From positions 1 to 64,000 of the forward strand of contig CACIUF010000001.1 of NCBI GenBank assembly GCA_902589765.1: a stretch of DNA of 64,000 nucleotides, given 5' to 3'. The stretch's first letter is position 1. Each line of letters begins with the position of its first letter. Positions 61,498 through 64,000 of this stretch are shown piece after piece. The notes beneath the pieces are model-generated. The model did no database searches and was not told the origin of the DNA. It worked only from the letters and a program-made list of their open reading frames with translations. The stretch comes from an uncultured Pelagibacteraceae bacterium (lineage in GTDB: Bacteria; Pseudomonadota; Alphaproteobacteria; Pelagibacterales; Pelagibacteraceae). The position numbers and the translations under genes are program-made.

Positions 61498-63050
61498 TGT
61501 CTAAAATGTCTTGTTTTAGAAAAAATTAAAATAGTATTAGTTTTATCTGCAAATTTTATAATTTCTTTATCTCTGATTGATCCTCTAGGTTGGATTACAG
61601 CAGAAACACCAGATTGAATTAATTTTTCAATACCATCAACAAATGGAAAAAAAGCATCAGATGCGGCAACAATTTCTTTTTCATTTTTTTTGAACTTTCT
61701 CATTTTATTTATTGCAATTTGACAGCTATCAAGCCTACTAGGTTGTCCAGATCCGATACCAACTGTTGTTTTATCACCAACAAGCACAATAGCATTGGAT
61801 TTAACATGACGTGAAATATTGAATGCAAATAATAAATTTTCAAATTGTATTTTGTTTGGTTTTTTCTTTGAAACAACTTTGAAATCTTTTTTTTTAAAAA
61901 CAAGGTCATCTTGAGATTGAATCAGCATTGAGTCTGATGCAGAGTTTATTTGAAGAACATCATCAAAGTTAAAGTTTGTCGAATCTATAATTCTAACATT
62001 CTTTTTAGATTTTAATAATTTAAGAGCATTTGTTTCAAAACCATTTGCAATAATTACCTCTAAAAAAGTTTTGTTTAACTCAACTGCTAAACTTTTATTA
62101 ATTTTAAAATTGCAAGAGACAATACCTCCAAATGCGCTTACAGGATCACATTCAAATGCAGATTTATAACTGCTTACTTTGTCCTTTAAAATAGAAACTC
62201 CACAAGGGTTAGCATGTTTGATAATTACAGTGCCTATATTTTTTGGTAGACTTTTGGATATCGTTAAAGCAGCAAAAATATCATTGTAATTGTTATAGCT
62301 TAATTGTTTTCCATGAATTTTTCTTAATTTGAAATCTTTATTTTTAGAGTAAATAGCAGATATTTGGTGTGGATTTTCTCCATATCTTAATCTCTCAATT
62401 AAGTTTCCGTAAATAATTTTTTTCTCTGTAAAATTTTCACTTGTGACTGAATTGAAGTAATCTGAAATTACGGAGTCATAATATGCTGTTTCATTAAAGG
62501 CTGATTGAGATAATTTTTTTCTAAATTCTAATTTTGTTGAACCCTTAAATTTTTTTAACTGATCAATCAATGCTGAATATTGATTGGTGGATGTTATTAC
62601 TGCAACGTCATTGTAATTTTTTGCAGCACTTCTAACTAAGGCAGGACCACCAATATCAATTTTTTCAATTATTTTATTATGATTTTTTGTTGTGTTTAAA
62701 GTTTTTTCAAATGGATAAAAGTTGACTATAACTAAATCAATATTTTGAAAATTATTTTTTTTTATTTCTTTTTTATGAGAATTATTGTCTCTTTTATTTA
62801 AGATTCCCGCATGAATTTTTGGATGTAGTGTTTTTACACGTCCATCAAGAATTTCATTAAAACCAGTATAATCAGAAACTTCAAGGCATCGATAGCCTAA
62901 TTTTCTAATTGCCTTAAATGTACCCCCTGAACTAATCAGTTTAACATTATACCTGTTTAAAGTTTGTAATAATGGTTTTAAGTTTGATTTATCTGAAACG
63001 GATATTACAGCCGATTTTATTCTTCTTACTATATTTTTTTTATTTGCCAT
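61494..63050 (-). CDS. purH: Bifunctional AICAR transformylase / IMP cyclohydrolase
   Basis: ISSGGTFKAI, DGRVKTLHPKIHAGIL, KHANPCGVS. Confidence 0.98.
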   Translation of the reverse strand: MANKKNIVRRIKSAVISVSDKSNLKPLLQTLNRYNVKLISSGGTFKAIRKLGYRCLEVSDYTGFNEILDGRVKTLHPKIHAGILNKRDNNSHKKEIKKNNFQNIDLVIVNFYPFEKTLNTTKNHNKIIEKIDIGGPALVRSAAKNYNDVAVITSTNQYSALIDQLKKFKGSTKLEFRKKLSQSAFNETAYYDSVISDYFNSVTSENFTEKKIIYGNLIERLRYGENPHQISAIYSKNKDFKLRKIHGKQLSYNNYNDIFAALTISKSLPKNIGTVIIKHANPCGVSILKDKVSSYKSAFECDPVSAFGGIVSCNFKINKSLAVELNKTFLEVIIANGFETNALKLLKSKKNVRIIDSTNFNFDDVLQINSASDSMLIQSQDDLVFKKKDFKVVSKKKPNKIQFENLLFAFNISRHVKSNAIVLVGDKTTVGIGSGQPSRLDSCQIAINKMRKFKKNEKEIVAASDAFFPFVDGIEKLIQSGVSAVIQPRGSIRDKEIIKFADKTNTILIFSKTRHFRH

Positions 63051-64000
63051 TTAATATCTTCGGTCTGGTTATTTGAAATTCCAGAAATAAATATATTTTG
63101 ATTATCAATATATGAATTTTTATTACCGAAATATAAACCATTATCAATATTTATATCATAATTATCACAAGAAAATTTCCAACCCTCATCTTCCAATTCA
63201 ATTAATATTGATTTACCATCCTGAGTTTTCATTAATTTTACGTCAGGTTCTACATGAAATCGAATATCAAATTTATAATTTTTATTAATCTTTTTTAGAA
63301 TTTTATCACAACCAACGAAAGTTTCTTCTTCAGGATAAAATTCTATATTTCTTTCATGAATAGTATTATATTTTTTTTGGTATCCATCATGAGAAGCATT
63401 TATTTTCCAATAGTTTTTTTCAAAAATAGTCTCTCTTTTTGTAATTTTTAAACCCCTGGTAACAAAAAAAGATTTATCACTGTTTGTAAATTTGCAGGAA
63501 GAATTATCATCGATTACTAAGGTATTCTGAGCCGCAGTTGATCTTGATAAATGATTTAGTTTTATATTTGCTTCACTATGATAGCCACAATTGCTAATTA
63601 ATTTTTTTCCATTAGAAATTATTTCAAAAGATAAAGCCCCAGATTGATAATCTTTAGAAAAAAATGAATTTGGTGAAGGACCAGCGTCCATAGTGAGACA
63701 CATCTTTTTATTTCTCAAAATAATATATCCACCATAATCTTGATTGTCATTTTTGAATTTATAACCTAGTCTTTGAAGATAATTATCAAAATTATTATTA
63801 TCCGAGATGTTATTACCGTTATAAAGAATATCACTTTTTAGATTTTGCCAAACAAAAGCGTAACCTTGTCCAAGATAGTATATTGTTTCATTGATATGTT
63901 CTGGAATATTAATTTGAGATTCTTTAAACCACTCTCTGATTAAAATATAATATTTCAAATAAAATATTAATTGTTTAATACTCCTTGATTTAGGAAAACC
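63029..64000 (-). CDS. Heparinase II/III family protein, partial at window edge
   Basis: GGYIILRNKKMCLTMDAGPS, ALSFEIISNGKKLISNCGYHSE; frame open to 64000 (upstream GFPKSRSIKQLIFYLKYYILIREW), and the ORF-track start is a TTG. Confidence 0.82.
   Translation of the reverse strand, partial: GFPKSRSIKQLIFYLKYYILIREWFKESQINIPEHINETIYYLGQGYAFVWQNLKSDILYNGNNISDNNNFDNYLQRLGYKFKNDNQDYGGYIILRNKKMCLTMDAGPSPNSFFSKDYQSGALSFEIISNGKKLISNCGYHSEANIKLNHLSRSTAAQNTLVIDDNSSCKFTNSDKSFFVTRGLKITKRETIFEKNYWKINASHDGYQKKYNTIHERNIEFYPEEETFVGCDKILKKINKNYKFDIRFHVEPDVKLMKTQDGKSILIELEDEGWKFSCDNYDINIDNGLYFGNKNSYIDNQNIFISGISNNQTEDIKWQIKKI

Noticed and set aside
1-64000. CRISPR arrays, IS elements, prophage, toxin-antitoxin or defence islands
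   Set aside because: No regularly spaced repeats, transposase/integrase motifs or recognised defence genes were seen on either strand by reading the sequence and ORFs.

Overview
AT-rich, very tightly packed alphaproteobacterial chromosome segment. Gene content, gene order and composition suggest a SAR11/Pelagibacter-like genome; this is inference, as no database was searched. Most of the window is housekeeping: lnt-ybeY-phoH-miaB-fur-tsaB, trpS-murJ, maeB, rsmI, rdgB/grpE/dnaK/dnaJ, dapB-nth, an abundant-type porin, leuS-lptE-holA, parAB-rsmG-mnmG-mnmE, rho-hemJ-hemH-hemE, ppsR-maf-aroE-coaE-dnaQ-secB-fxsA, hslVU, hisBHAFE, lolA-ftsK, tRNA-Gly(GCC) and purH. I see no CRISPR array, prophage or transposase. 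The observations most worth a second look are: (i) a candidate oriC in the hemE/ppsR gap, the largest non-coding gap here, with degenerate DnaA-box-like 9-mers and transcription diverging from it; (ii) a near-perfect parS site inside the rsmG coding sequence; (iii) two tandem GT41-like glycosyltransferase paralogs sharing a 168-bp exactly identical tract; (iv) an unannotated 38-aa ORF resembling the ribosome-rescue factor ArfA; (v) RpoH-like promoter motifs placed almost on the start codons of grpE and hslV, and close to dnaK; (vi) extreme compaction, with overlapping divergent starts, back-to-back start codons (ATGCAT), shared TTAA/TTAG convergent stops, and a stop codon in the loop of a terminator hairpin. 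Two further small ORFs missed by the ORF track are also reported.
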